Positions 43,301 through 52,364 of a stretch of DNA of 64,000 nucleotides are shown here, one piece after another; within the stretch, counting starts at the first letter, position 1, and each line of letters begins with the position of its first letter. The translations under genes and the position numbers were made by a program. The stretch comes from Chryseobacterium sp. Leaf405 (GTDB lineage: Bacteria; Bacteroidota; Bacteroidia; Flavobacteriales; Weeksellaceae): the NCBI RefSeq assembly GCF_001425355.1, contig NZ_LMQN01000012.1, forward strand, positions 68,589 to 132,588, written 5' to 3'. The notes beneath the pieces are model-generated. The model saw nothing but the letters and a program-made list of their open reading frames with translations, made no database searches and was not told the DNA's origin.

Positions 43301-44269
43301 TTATTTATTTGGATTCCAATTATTAAAAATCTTTTCTAATGTGTAATTCTTTAAATCTTTTTTGACCAATTGATGTGACCAGCTTACCCGTTTTGAGGTA
43401 TTTCCGCCATCACCTTTGCTTCCGAATTCTGCATAATAAACTGTTTTTTCTTTATCAGGGAACATTTTATCACCTTTCCAAGGATTCCAGCCTTCCGGGA
43501 GAATGTGTTTTCCCATTTCAGTATTGATGAAAACTGTTTTTGCGAAAGGTCGCCACGGTCTTCCTAAATATACTTTGGTAATGCCTTCTTTGGCAACTAA
43601 TTTACAGTCGAAAAAGATAAAACCATATTGTCTGTCGGGTTCCGTTGCTGCTGCAGTGATGTAAGAATCGGCCAAACTTTTAATCGTACAATTCTTAAAA
43701 ACAACCGTTGCCTGCCCGAAAATGAAATCTGTTGTTCCTTCAATATAACAGTTTTCAAAATATTGTCTGCTGTGGTTGGTCGCTGCATAAACGGTATCCT
43801 GACAACCCAAAATATTTGAGTTTTTGATCACAAAACGGTCGCCTTCCACATGGAGAGAAACTGCCTGTCCTTCGTTACATGAAGAATTTTGAATAGTCAG
43901 ATTACTGATTTTAACATCATCGCCCATCACCAGTAAAGTATAGGAATTGAAGGTCGTCATTTTTTCGTTAGACGAATCCAATTTCCCTGAAAAATCATTG
44001 TTGGTAATGATGGTATTGTCTTTATTTTCGCCTTCTAACGTGATTTTATGTTTTGAAGACGAAATAACTACTTTTTCATTATATGTTCCGGATTTAATAA
44101 AAACCAATGCTTCCGCTGGTCCCAAATCTCTTATGGAATTAATCGCCTTCTGAATCGATGTAAAATCTCCGCTTCCGTCTTTGGCAACCGTAATTTTAAT
44201 ATAAGGATCATTACCTGCAAACATAAAATTTGCTATCGAAATAAAGAGAATCAAAAATAATTTTTTCAT
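43301..44269 (-). CDS. Pectin methylesterase, CE8 (copy 1)
   Basis: A 322-aa protein with signal peptide MKKLFLILFISIANFMFA. Right-handed beta-helix with GSGDFTSIQKAINSI at the start. CE8 catalytic motifs: GQAVSLHVEGDRFVIKN, ILGCQDTVYA (Gln plus Asp), YIEGTTDFIFGQATVVFKNC (second Asp) and YLGRPWRPFAKTVF (Arg/Trp). It demethylates homogalacturonan before lyase and hydrolase action. It is five bp from the alpha/beta hydrolase upstream. A second CE8 lies at 52365-53387. Confidence 0.94.
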   Translation of the reverse strand: MKKLFLILFISIANFMFAGNDPYIKITVAKDGSGDFTSIQKAINSIRDLGPAEALVFIKSGTYNEKVVISSSKHKITLEGENKDNTIITNNDFSGKLDSSNEKMTTFNSYTLLVMGDDVKISNLTIQNSSCNEGQAVSLHVEGDRFVIKNSNILGCQDTVYAATNHSRQYFENCYIEGTTDFIFGQATVVFKNCTIKSLADSYITAAATEPDRQYGFIFFDCKLVAKEGITKVYLGRPWRPFAKTVFINTEMGKHILPEGWNPWKGDKMFPDKEKTVYYAEFGSKGDGGNTSKRVSWSHQLVKKDLKNYTLEKIFNNWNPNK

Positions 44270-44274
44270 AAAAC

Positions 44275-45186
44275 TTATTTTAAAACTTTATCTAAAAAAT
44301 CAACTGTTAAATTCAATGTTTCTGTAAACCAAGGTTCAGCTGACCAGAATGAGTGTGGCGTATCTTTAATTTCATGAAACTCAGTTGGAATATTATAACT
44401 CTTTAATTTTTTCATCATATCGTCTCTACCTGCATGAAATCTTGGTTGCGAACTGTTGATGAAAAGGGTAGGAGGTGTGTTTTTATCAACATATTCAAGA
44501 GGTGAAGCTTCCTTCCAGATTTTCGGATTGTCTTTTTGCTGATAACCCAGCCAATAAGCATCGTACGTTCCTTCTTTCCCGGACTCTTCATGAACAAAAG
44601 AAACAACGCCATCGACATTCACGATAGCCTGAATTTTATTCTTTTTCTTTACACCGACCAAAGTTGCAATCTGCGCACCTGCAGATTCACCTAAAACCAC
44701 CATTTTCTTTTTGTTTAAAGAATATTTTTGATGATTTTTCTTTAACCATTCAATTCCGGTTTCAATATCTTCAACTCCGGCGGGATATTTTGCTACATCA
44801 GCCAATCGATAACCGATAGCGATCACAACATAACCTTTTGAGGCTAGTTCCATCGCCATGAATTTCTCATTTTCCTTGCTTCCCGAAATCCAGCCGCCGC
44901 CGTGAACCATTGCAATTCCCGGATATTTTTTTGATTTATCTGAAGGATAATAAATATCTGCTTTTAACGAAAGTCCATTGATATTTGCATATTCAACATC
45001 TTTATCTATTTTGATATTTTGCGGAACTGCCCGTTCGATGGAAGTGACAAATGGATATTTCTTCTTGAATTTTTCAAATGTACCTTCAGTCGTGTAAGGA
45101 GTGGCATTCGGTCGATTAACCTGTCCGAATGCCATTGTCCCTACAAAAAAAATAGAAATATAAGTATGTTTTCTGTTAAAAATCAT
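44275..45186 (-). CDS. Alpha/beta-hydrolase carbohydrate esterase (third copy)
   Basis: A 303-aa protein with signal peptide MIFNRKHTYISIFFVGTMAFG. The oxyanion HGGGW motif is at AMVHGGGWISG, the nucleophile at VVLGESAGAQIA, and the histidine at IKDTPHSFW. This is the BD-FAE/hormone-sensitive-lipase-like fold found in polysaccharide loci, distinct in sequence from the tandem pair at 40157-41989. It lies between CE8 and GH28 with spacers of 5 and 15 bp. Likely a deacetylase of pectin oligosaccharides; substrate not proven. Confidence 0.85.
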   Translation of the reverse strand: MIFNRKHTYISIFFVGTMAFGQVNRPNATPYTTEGTFEKFKKKYPFVTSIERAVPQNIKIDKDVEYANINGLSLKADIYYPSDKSKKYPGIAMVHGGGWISGSKENEKFMAMELASKGYVVIAIGYRLADVAKYPAGVEDIETGIEWLKKNHQKYSLNKKKMVVLGESAGAQIATLVGVKKKNKIQAIVNVDGVVSFVHEESGKEGTYDAYWLGYQQKDNPKIWKEASPLEYVDKNTPPTLFINSSQPRFHAGRDDMMKKLKSYNIPTEFHEIKDTPHSFWSAEPWFTETLNLTVDFLDKVLK

Positions 45187-45201
45187 TCGCTTATGGAATT
45201 T

Positions 45202-46869
45202 TTATTTAACTGCATTTTTCGTTACATCTGTCCCGATAGAAAGTAAATTTTTATCAGACATTACTTCTTTTGGTAATAATACCGATCCTGTTTTATTTCC
45301 TAAAACTTTCACAACAGGTTTATTTGCAGATTCAAATTTTACCGTTGAAAGATTGATATTTTTACTGTTGTAAATGGTTGCCCCCGCTCCTTCAGTATAT
45401 TTCAGCTTTACATTTTTCAATTGAATGCCATCTGCATCAATGATTGTCATTGCCTTTTTTGTATCAAACTGAGAATCTTCAATGACGATGTTTTTGAGAT
45501 TCATTTCTGCTAAACCGAACAATGTAATTGCTTCATAAGAATTCACTGCGTTGATGTTTTTGAAGAAAATATTTCTAAAAACTGGAGTTTCCTCTGTTAC
45601 GGGATATACTTTTTCCGGTGCTTTGTTGCCTTCCTGTTTCTGTCCGTCCTCCAACACAGGAGATGCTCCTTCATAGAACATATTGAATCCAATTACCTGT
45701 GTCGGAATGTTGATCATATCAATATTTTTGATGTAAATATTTTCAACAATTCCACCTCTTCCACGGGTTGTTTTGAAACGAAGACCAATATCGGTTCCGA
45801 TGAAAGTACAATCTGACACATGAATATTTCTTGCGCCACCAGACATTTCACTTCCTATCACAAAACCTCCGTGACCGTGATACACGACATTATTTTTAAT
45901 GATGACATTTTCAGTTGGCATTCCTCTTTTTCTGCCGTCCTGATCTTTTCCTGATTTAATACAAATCGCATCATCACCAACGTCGAACGTATTATCGTAA
46001 ATCAACACATTTTTACAAGATTCTAAATCTACACCGTCACCATTCTGAGAAAACCAGGGATTTCTAACCGTAAGATTTCTTAAAATAACGTTCGAACACA
46101 TCAATGGATGCAGGTTCCATGCCGGTGAATTCTGGAAAGTAGGTCCGTCTAACAACACTTTGTCGCAACCCACCAAACTTACCATTACGGGACGAAGAAA
46201 ATCTTTAACTGTTACCAGTTCTTCCTTAGAAATTTTATCAGGAACATTGAAACTTGAACTGCTTTCAAATCCTTTTTTATAACTTTCTGAAGGATACCAG
46301 TTTTTACCGTCAGCAGATAAAATTCCACCAGATTTTACAATTTCTTTCCATTCAGATTCTGCAACTTTGCTTTTTTTAATGGCTCTCCAGGCATCACCGC
46401 TTCCATCGATTACTCCTTTTCCTGTGATGGCAATGTTAGTTGCGTTTTTTGCTGAAATCGGAGACTGACAACGGATGGTATTTAATCCTTCAAAACTTAC
46501 ATCAACCAAAGGATAATCTGCTTTATCTTTACTGAAAATGATGAAAGCACCTTCTTCGATATGAAGATTGATGTTGCTTTTTAATACAATTGGACCTGTT
46601 AGCCACATTCCTCTCGGAACAACTAATTTTCCGCCGCCTTTTTTGCTTAAATCGTCGATTGCTTTTTTGAAAGCTTCTGTATTTTTTATATTTCCTCCTG
46701 CAACACCACCGTATTGAGTGATGGAAACTGTGTTCGCTGCAAAAGAAGTTTCCGCAACCTGAGGCATTTTAAACTCAATATTTTTATAAATATCTACATT
46801 CTGAGCATAGATCTGCCCTGAAAACATCATTGCTGCTACTAATCCTATAACTTTAAGAGACTTCTTCAT
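45202..46869 (-). CDS. Polygalacturonase, glycoside hydrolase family 28
   Basis: Start at ATG 46869 gives the signal MKKSLKVIGLVAAMMFSGQIYAQ; an ATG 69 bp upstream would overlap the GH43 gene. 555 aa. The beta-helix with full GH28 catalytic set is visible: FSQNGDGVDLESCKN, VGDDAICIKSGKDQDG (the DD pair), GHGGFVIGSEMSGG and RFKTTRGRGG. The N-terminal AANTVSITQYGGVAGG segment is a pectate-lyase-superfamily cap. It hydrolyses galacturonan or RG-backbone linkages; exo specificity is plausible for a periplasmic enzyme of this size. Confidence 0.93.
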   Translation of the reverse strand: MKKSLKVIGLVAAMMFSGQIYAQNVDIYKNIEFKMPQVAETSFAANTVSITQYGGVAGGNIKNTEAFKKAIDDLSKKGGGKLVVPRGMWLTGPIVLKSNINLHIEEGAFIIFSKDKADYPLVDVSFEGLNTIRCQSPISAKNATNIAITGKGVIDGSGDAWRAIKKSKVAESEWKEIVKSGGILSADGKNWYPSESYKKGFESSSSFNVPDKISKEELVTVKDFLRPVMVSLVGCDKVLLDGPTFQNSPAWNLHPLMCSNVILRNLTVRNPWFSQNGDGVDLESCKNVLIYDNTFDVGDDAICIKSGKDQDGRKRGMPTENVIIKNNVVYHGHGGFVIGSEMSGGARNIHVSDCTFIGTDIGLRFKTTRGRGGIVENIYIKNIDMINIPTQVIGFNMFYEGASPVLEDGQKQEGNKAPEKVYPVTEETPVFRNIFFKNINAVNSYEAITLFGLAEMNLKNIVIEDSQFDTKKAMTIIDADGIQLKNVKLKYTEGAGATIYNSKNINLSTVKFESANKPVVKVLGNKTGSVLLPKEVMSDKNLLSIGTDVTKNAVK

Positions 46870-46891
46870 TTTATTTTTTTGAGTTTTAAAT

Positions 46892-48547
46892 TTAATTTTT
46901 TGTAATTCTGAACCAATCAAAATCGGCATAGCCACCACGGTTTGCTTTTTGTGTGCTTACAGAATATAATCCCACTTTAGCGCCGATCCATTTTCCTGGT
47001 TTTGCCTGAAAAATGTCACCCGCTTTTATGAAATTTTTTCCGTTTTCGCTGTAGCTGAACTGGCACAGACCGTTCGGTTCGTTTACATTCACTTTTAAAT
47101 AGGCTTCGTTTCCTTTTAATTTTGTTTCAAACAAAACCTTTTCCTCACCACCTTTATCTGCTTTTTCGGCTCTTCTTAACTGGATATAAAATCCATCCGG
47201 TTTATTGGTAATTACAATCGATTCATGATCTAATCCCATTACTAAAAGTCCCGCAGTTTTTCCTTCTTTAGCATCTTCAGGCGTTAATTTAACTTTTGTT
47301 GATGCTGCAAAATTCGGTGCCGGAAATTTCTGCGTTAATAAATTGGGAACATTCCAGAGATTTTTTTCACCTTCAGGAACTTTCATAGAAAATAATCTTA
47401 AAAATTTCTGTCCGGGAAGCTTGGATGACCAAACGATATTCTCGTTCGCACTCCATTGCCATTGAATTCCTAATTTTTCACCATCAAATTCATCCGTTTC
47501 GGGAGGTGTAACGACAGGATAGGATTTTCCTACGTTTGGTTTTTTATAGGTTAAAACCGGTTCACCGATTCCGTTTTTATTGTTATCGATTCCGATTACT
47601 GGCCAGTCTTTTTCCCATTTCATTGGTTGTAAGTGAACAACTCTTCCGCCTGCATCAATATCCTGAAAATGATAGAACCAATCTTCACCCGAAGGCGTAT
47701 CTACCCAAGCTCCCTGATGTGGTCCGTTGATTTTTGTTGAACCTTGCTCCAACACCACTTTTTCCTCATAAGGACCGTAAATATTTTTTGATCTCAATAC
47801 CAACTGCCAACCTGTAGCCACGCCACCTGCCGGAGCGAAAATATAGTAATAGCCGTTTCTTTTATACATTTTCGGACCTTCAACGGTTGGATGTGCATCG
47901 TGACCGTCGAAAACATGAACGCCTTTATCCAGAACTTTTGTTCCTTCAGGATTCATCTTATTCAGAGATAAAATACTTTTTACTCCTGCTCGGCTTCCTG
48001 CCCAACCATGAACTAAATAAGCATTTCCGTCTTCATCCCAGAACGGACAAGAATCAATTAATCCTTTTCCTTCCATGACCAAAACAGGTTTTTCCCAAGT
48101 GCCAAGAGGATCTTTGGTTTTCACCATATAAATTCCAAAATCAGGATCTCCCCAATAAATATAGAATTCCCCTTTATGAAATCTGATACTGGGAGCCCAA
48201 ACTCCGTCTCCTCTTTTTGGTGTAGAGAAATGTTCATTCGGAAGAACATCCGGAAGTGCATAATTCACCAATTTCCAGTTTACCATGTCTTTTGAATGAA
48301 GAATGGGTAATCCGGGAGCTTCATTGAAACTTGAAGCTGTCATATAATAATCGTCACCGACACGAATCGCATCCGGATCGGAATAATCTGCGTATAAGAT
48401 AGGGTTTTTGTAATTTTTTCCCTGATCGGCAGTCCAGACTTCGGAAACGTAATTTTTTTCCTGTGCGTTAAGATATGTTGAAGCAACTGAAAATAATGTA
48501 ATTGCTGCGATATTTAAAATTTTTGTCCTTATAAAATCCAGATTCAT
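46892..48547 (-). CDS. Glycoside hydrolase family 43 with C-terminal beta-sandwich
   Basis: A 551-aa protein with signal peptide 1-28 (ending TYLNAQ). Five-bladed propeller with the catalytic base in LYADYSDPDAIRVGDDYYMTASSF, the pKa-modulating Asp in IDSCPFWDEDGNAYLVHG and the acid in TVEGPKMYKRNGYYYIFAP. Residues about 350-551 form a DUF1349/laminin-like sandwich (AGLLVMGLDHESIVI, GAKVGLYSVSTQKANRGGYADFDWFRI). GH43 enzymes with this layout act on arabinose, xylose or galactose side chains. Here RG-I side-chain removal is likely. Confidence 0.9.
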   Translation of the reverse strand: MNLDFIRTKILNIAAITLFSVASTYLNAQEKNYVSEVWTADQGKNYKNPILYADYSDPDAIRVGDDYYMTASSFNEAPGLPILHSKDMVNWKLVNYALPDVLPNEHFSTPKRGDGVWAPSIRFHKGEFYIYWGDPDFGIYMVKTKDPLGTWEKPVLVMEGKGLIDSCPFWDEDGNAYLVHGWAGSRAGVKSILSLNKMNPEGTKVLDKGVHVFDGHDAHPTVEGPKMYKRNGYYYIFAPAGGVATGWQLVLRSKNIYGPYEEKVVLEQGSTKINGPHQGAWVDTPSGEDWFYHFQDIDAGGRVVHLQPMKWEKDWPVIGIDNNKNGIGEPVLTYKKPNVGKSYPVVTPPETDEFDGEKLGIQWQWSANENIVWSSKLPGQKFLRLFSMKVPEGEKNLWNVPNLLTQKFPAPNFAASTKVKLTPEDAKEGKTAGLLVMGLDHESIVITNKPDGFYIQLRRAEKADKGGEEKVLFETKLKGNEAYLKVNVNEPNGLCQFSYSENGKNFIKAGDIFQAKPGKWIGAKVGLYSVSTQKANRGGYADFDWFRITKN

Positions 48548-48583
48548 TGTTTAGGTAATAGGAGTTATATTGCAGTGCTTAGT

Positions 48584-49843
48584 TTATTTTTCAAACTCTA
48601 AACTTGCCAAGATGAAAGGTCCTGTTCCTTTTCCGTCATTTGAACGGATCTCTTCGTTTACGTAATATTCATAAGAACCGTCTCTGTAAGGTTTTCCTCC
48701 TAATCCGGCAACTGCACAACATTTATTTAGATTAACGACTCCATTTTCATCAACAGTAATTAAGTTTTTGATAATTCCGTCGTAGCCTTTTTTTGCTGCT
48801 GTTTTGTATGATTTTGGAAGATAGCCCTCATTAACCGATTTGATAATGGTATAAACGAACATTGATGATGCTGTTGCTTCTTCATAATTACCGTTTGCCA
48901 ATGGCTTATCCAGTACCTGATACCAAAGACCGGAGTTTTTATCCTGAACTTTAATAACCGCATCAGCATAAGATTTTATATAAGAAATTAATCTAGCTCT
49001 TCCCGGATGGTCTTTCGGTAAATAATCCAATACATCTACCATTGCCATTCCGTACCAGCCCATTGCTCTTCCCCAGAAATTTTGAGAAAGTCCTGTTTCT
49101 TTGTTTGCCCAGGCTTCTTTTTTACTTTCATCCCAAGCGTGATATAGCAATCCTGTTTTTTTGTCTAAAAGGTTTTTCTGAACAGAATCAAACTGGAAAA
49201 CAATATCATCATACGCTTTTTGAGCATCAGCTCCTTTAGTAAAATCTTTCGTATAGTGCGTGTAGAAAGGCATTCCCATATACAAACCATCTAACCAAAC
49301 CTGATTAGGATAGATTTTTTTATGCCAGAAAGATCCTTCATTGGTTCTCGGCTGTCCGTCGATTTGTAAGCGAAGCGTTTGTAGTGCTTTCAGGTATTTC
49401 TCTTTTTTCTCTTTTTCATAAAGATATAGAAGAACATTTCCGCTGTTAAGCATATCAATATTATACTTGTCAAGATCGTAGGTGAGAATGGTACCGTCGT
49501 CTTTAATCAAGTCTTTACCGAAATTACTGATATAGTTGTAATATTCTTTTTTGCCTGTTTTGGCATATACTTTTTCTGCACCGTCTAAAACAATCGCAGA
49601 AGGGTAAGTCCATTTCGGACTTTTACTGAAATCAAGCATCCAGGCTTCCGGGAAACGGTGCATTTCGGAAAGCAGCATTCTTTCAGACCATTTCAGGTTG
49701 ACAGGAACTACTTTTCCTGATTTTGAAGTTTCAGTTGTTGGTTTTGCCGCAGTTGCGCTTTTGGTCTGCGCACATGCCAGGAACATTCCTGAGCCTAGAA
49801 TGGCAACAGCGTATAGTTTTATTTTGTGATTGATGAAATTCAT
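48584..49843 (-). CDS. Unsaturated rhamnogalacturonyl/glucuronyl hydrolase, GH105
   Basis: A 419-aa protein with a lipoprotein-type signal (AILGSGMFLACAQ, lipobox Cys 25). (Alpha/alpha)6 barrel motifs: QVWLDGLYMGMPFYTHY (catalytic Asp), LLYHAWDESKKEAWA, FWGRAMGWYGMAMVDVLDYLP and the C-terminal CCAVAGLGGKPYRDGSYEYYVNE. GH105 removes the unsaturated uronic acid created by pectin lyases. Product goes to KdgF/KduI. 11 bp from DUF4861 copy 2. Confidence 0.93.
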   Translation of the reverse strand: MNFINHKIKLYAVAILGSGMFLACAQTKSATAAKPTTETSKSGKVVPVNLKWSERMLLSEMHRFPEAWMLDFSKSPKWTYPSAIVLDGAEKVYAKTGKKEYYNYISNFGKDLIKDDGTILTYDLDKYNIDMLNSGNVLLYLYEKEKKEKYLKALQTLRLQIDGQPRTNEGSFWHKKIYPNQVWLDGLYMGMPFYTHYTKDFTKGADAQKAYDDIVFQFDSVQKNLLDKKTGLLYHAWDESKKEAWANKETGLSQNFWGRAMGWYGMAMVDVLDYLPKDHPGRARLISYIKSYADAVIKVQDKNSGLWYQVLDKPLANGNYEEATASSMFVYTIIKSVNEGYLPKSYKTAAKKGYDGIIKNLITVDENGVVNLNKCCAVAGLGGKPYRDGSYEYYVNEEIRSNDGKGTGPFILASLEFEK

Positions 49844-49854
49844 TATATATAGTT

Positions 49855-50853
49855 TTAAAGTTGATTATTCTGATCTAAAGTTTCCAGTTTTTTATCTAAA
49901 TCCTTGTAAAATTCTTCTTCAGTTTTTAAACCGTTCGACTCCTGTGACCAAGCTCCTAAAAAGTAGTAAGATACATTTTTTGTTTTCTTAAAAACTACTG
50001 TATGAGTAGACTTTGTCTTTACATATTTATCAAAACTTTCGAGAGGGTAGAAGACTGCCATTCCCAGATTATCTTCTTTTTTGGCTAAAGTCTGCTTTCC
50101 GTAAGTCGCAATATAACCCCATTTTTTATTTTTACTGATTCCCTGTTTCGTCGGGATATCTTTGAAAGCAACAATTCCAGTGCATAAACCTGAAATGGTA
50201 TTACTTAATTTCAAATCTACTTTTACAAAACGGTCTTTGTTAAAGATAGTCAATTTAGAAGTTAAATCGATTGCATCGCCCCAGGTTTTCCATCCTATGT
50301 AATCGATTGCAGCATACGATTGATCTTTTTCATTTACTACTTTTACAGCAGTATTTTTTACGATTTTAAAAGTTTCAACAAAATCATTCTGTTCGTCATA
50401 CCTTCCGTAAGAACCGACACCAATGGTACGACCGGATTTCAAAATATCCTGTCCCCAAGCTGCATCGTGATGATACGATTCAAAACCGTCCTGTCCGACT
50501 TCGGGCAAAACCAATGTGTTGACTTTTTTACCGAAAATATCTGTCGCATTTCTCCAATCTAAATATAACCTGTATCCGATCTGATTGTTTTCCAGACCAA
50601 TACCTTCATATTTGATGTATGTGGAATGATCAGTGTGAGATTCCGGAATCGCTAATTGCTGAATATTTTTGAAATTTCCGCCAATGTATTTATCACCTTC
50701 CCATTTTCCGCCTTCTTTTACAGCAAGTTCTGCATAAGAAAAAGGTGCCTTAGGATTTTTCTTAATTTTTTCGATGACAGAAGTCTGAGCCAACGTAAAT
50801 GCTGAACTCAAAAATGCTCCTGCACATGCTATTTTAAGTAAACTGAATTTCAT
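49855..50853 (-). CDS. DUF4861 family protein of the pectin locus (copy 2)
   Basis: A 332-aa secreted protein with signal peptide 1-22 (ending TLAQ). DUF4861 features: YEGIGLENNQIGYRLYLDWRNATDIFGK (about 85-112), SYHHDAAWGQDILKSGRTIGVGSYG and DFVETFKIVKNTAVKVV. It is about 60 aa shorter than copy 1, missing the N-terminal segment with the EF-hand-like motif. It is sandwiched between PL1-like and GH105 genes. Function unestablished; the recurrence with lyases and GH105 suggests work on unsaturated or decorated uronide ends. Confidence 0.85.
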   Translation of the reverse strand: MKFSLLKIACAGAFLSSAFTLAQTSVIEKIKKNPKAPFSYAELAVKEGGKWEGDKYIGGNFKNIQQLAIPESHTDHSTYIKYEGIGLENNQIGYRLYLDWRNATDIFGKKVNTLVLPEVGQDGFESYHHDAAWGQDILKSGRTIGVGSYGRYDEQNDFVETFKIVKNTAVKVVNEKDQSYAAIDYIGWKTWGDAIDLTSKLTIFNKDRFVKVDLKLSNTISGLCTGIVAFKDIPTKQGISKNKKWGYIATYGKQTLAKKEDNLGMAVFYPLESFDKYVKTKSTHTVVFKKTKNVSYYFLGAWSQESNGLKTEEEFYKDLDKKLETLDQNNQL

Positions 50854-50911
50854 AATATTTTTTTATTAGATAACCGATTTAATTAAAAGTTTTCATGGTT
50901 ACTCAAATTTT

Positions 50912-52324
50912 TTATTGTTGATCGGTTATTTTTTTAACAATATCATTGAAATATACTTCAATATTGTCGTAGTTTTTATCTAAATCTCTTCCATTGGCAT
51001 TAGCAATTTTTGGATTTAATTGATGCTTAATTTCCCACTCATCGGGCATTCCGTCGTTGTCTGAATCGATGATAGGTTTTCCCTGTTTCAAATCCGGAAA
51101 TCCACCGACATCATTTTGAGAATCGATGATTCCGTTTGTGCTTCCTTTAGAACCTTTATAAGTGAAGCTTCCGTTTTTTACATCTTTCAACACATGTAAA
51201 TCTACTGCATCCCTTACCAAACTTGCTCCTCCAATCTGCAAAATTTTCTCGTAAGCTGCCTTCGGAGAATCTGTTTTTACATTATTCTGAATATCGTGAG
51301 GTTTGCTGATTTTGATTTCGTTTTTATCTTTATCCGTAAGATTGTAGGAGGGTTTCATCTGACTGAAAACGCCTTCCGTCCAATTGTCTTTTGTCACTTC
51401 CTGATTTCCTTCAACTACATTTCCGTTGATGTAATATTTCCCCCAAATATTGTAGACTTCAGTTCCCTGTTTTTCATTTTTATCGATGGCAACAATTCGT
51501 TGCTTGATCATTGTTGCAGGTCCGGGTTTGTAGTAATTATTAACAATATTTACATTCATTCCTTCACCACCATATACATTGTTGTGCCCCCAATTATAAA
51601 TGACATTATTTCTGAAATCGGTAAGATCGGTCAACGCAAATTTACTTCCTGCATATTCTCCCAATCTCGGGTTTCTGCTGTCGTGATGGGCGTAAATATT
51701 ATGATGAAAAGAGGCAAATTTTCCTCCTGCAATTCCGCCATATCCGTGAGCCCCTTTTTGGTGGGCAGAATTTCTTAAACTTTCTGCAATTACACACCAT
51801 TGAAGTGTTGTATTTTCGTTAACGTAAATGGAAACCGTTTCATCTGTAGACCAGCTCATCGAGCAATGGTCCACAATCAAATTTTTGATGAATCTTGCGC
51901 CCAATGCATCGCCTTCAAACTTTTTCTGATCACCCATTCTGAAACGCATGTAACGTATAACCACATTATCTGCACCAACAAAAGTTTCGTAGTTGGCAAC
52001 TGTAATTCCGTCTCCTGGAGCAGTCTGCCCGGCAATGGTGACATCGCCTTCTTTTATTTTTAAAGGTGATTCTAAATAAATGGTTCCGGCAGTTTTAAAA
52101 ACAATATATCTCGGACCTTTTTGGTCTAAGGCATATCTCAATGTTCCTTCTGATCCGTCATCAGCCAATTTATTAACAGTATAAACTTTTCCGCCACGTC
52201 CTCCGGTTGTATATCTTCCAAACCCTTCTGCACCGGGAAAAATTAACACGTTCTGAGCATTTGCTAATGTGGAAATACCGCAAACAATTCCTACCGTTAA
52301 TAGTTTTGTGAAGTGTTTTTTCAT
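50912..52324 (-). CDS. Secreted pectate-lyase-like protein (PL1 type) with calcium-binding tail
   Basis: A 470-aa protein with signal peptide MKKHFTKLLTVGIVCGISTLANAQ. The beta-helix begins FPGAEGFGRYTTGGRGGKVYTV, a recognised PL1-related start. Lyase features: HCSMSWSTDETVSIY, then HHDSRNPRLGEYAGSKFALTD-like region with the catalytic-arginine candidate, then FRNNVIYNWGHNNVYGGEG. Residues about 425-450 (DSDNDGMPDEWEIKH) resemble a thrombospondin type-3/EF-hand calcium loop. No T9SS tail. It probably cleaves pectate or RG-I. Confidence 0.88.
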   Translation of the reverse strand: MKKHFTKLLTVGIVCGISTLANAQNVLIFPGAEGFGRYTTGGRGGKVYTVNKLADDGSEGTLRYALDQKGPRYIVFKTAGTIYLESPLKIKEGDVTIAGQTAPGDGITVANYETFVGADNVVIRYMRFRMGDQKKFEGDALGARFIKNLIVDHCSMSWSTDETVSIYVNENTTLQWCVIAESLRNSAHQKGAHGYGGIAGGKFASFHHNIYAHHDSRNPRLGEYAGSKFALTDLTDFRNNVIYNWGHNNVYGGEGMNVNIVNNYYKPGPATMIKQRIVAIDKNEKQGTEVYNIWGKYYINGNVVEGNQEVTKDNWTEGVFSQMKPSYNLTDKDKNEIKISKPHDIQNNVKTDSPKAAYEKILQIGGASLVRDAVDLHVLKDVKNGSFTYKGSKGSTNGIIDSQNDVGGFPDLKQGKPIIDSDNDGMPDEWEIKHQLNPKIANANGRDLDKNYDNIEVYFNDIVKKITDQQ

Positions 52325-52364
52325 AATTGAAAATTCTTTGGTGTCTTGATGATTTGGGTTTAAA

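Noticed and set aside
50265..50311. Two further AATCGATTGCA words resembling the LacI-like operators
   Set aside because: They lie deep inside the DUF4861 copy 2 coding sequence, encode Ala-Ile-Asp both times, and are far from any start, so codon choice explains them. They also warn that the core alone is not diagnostic.
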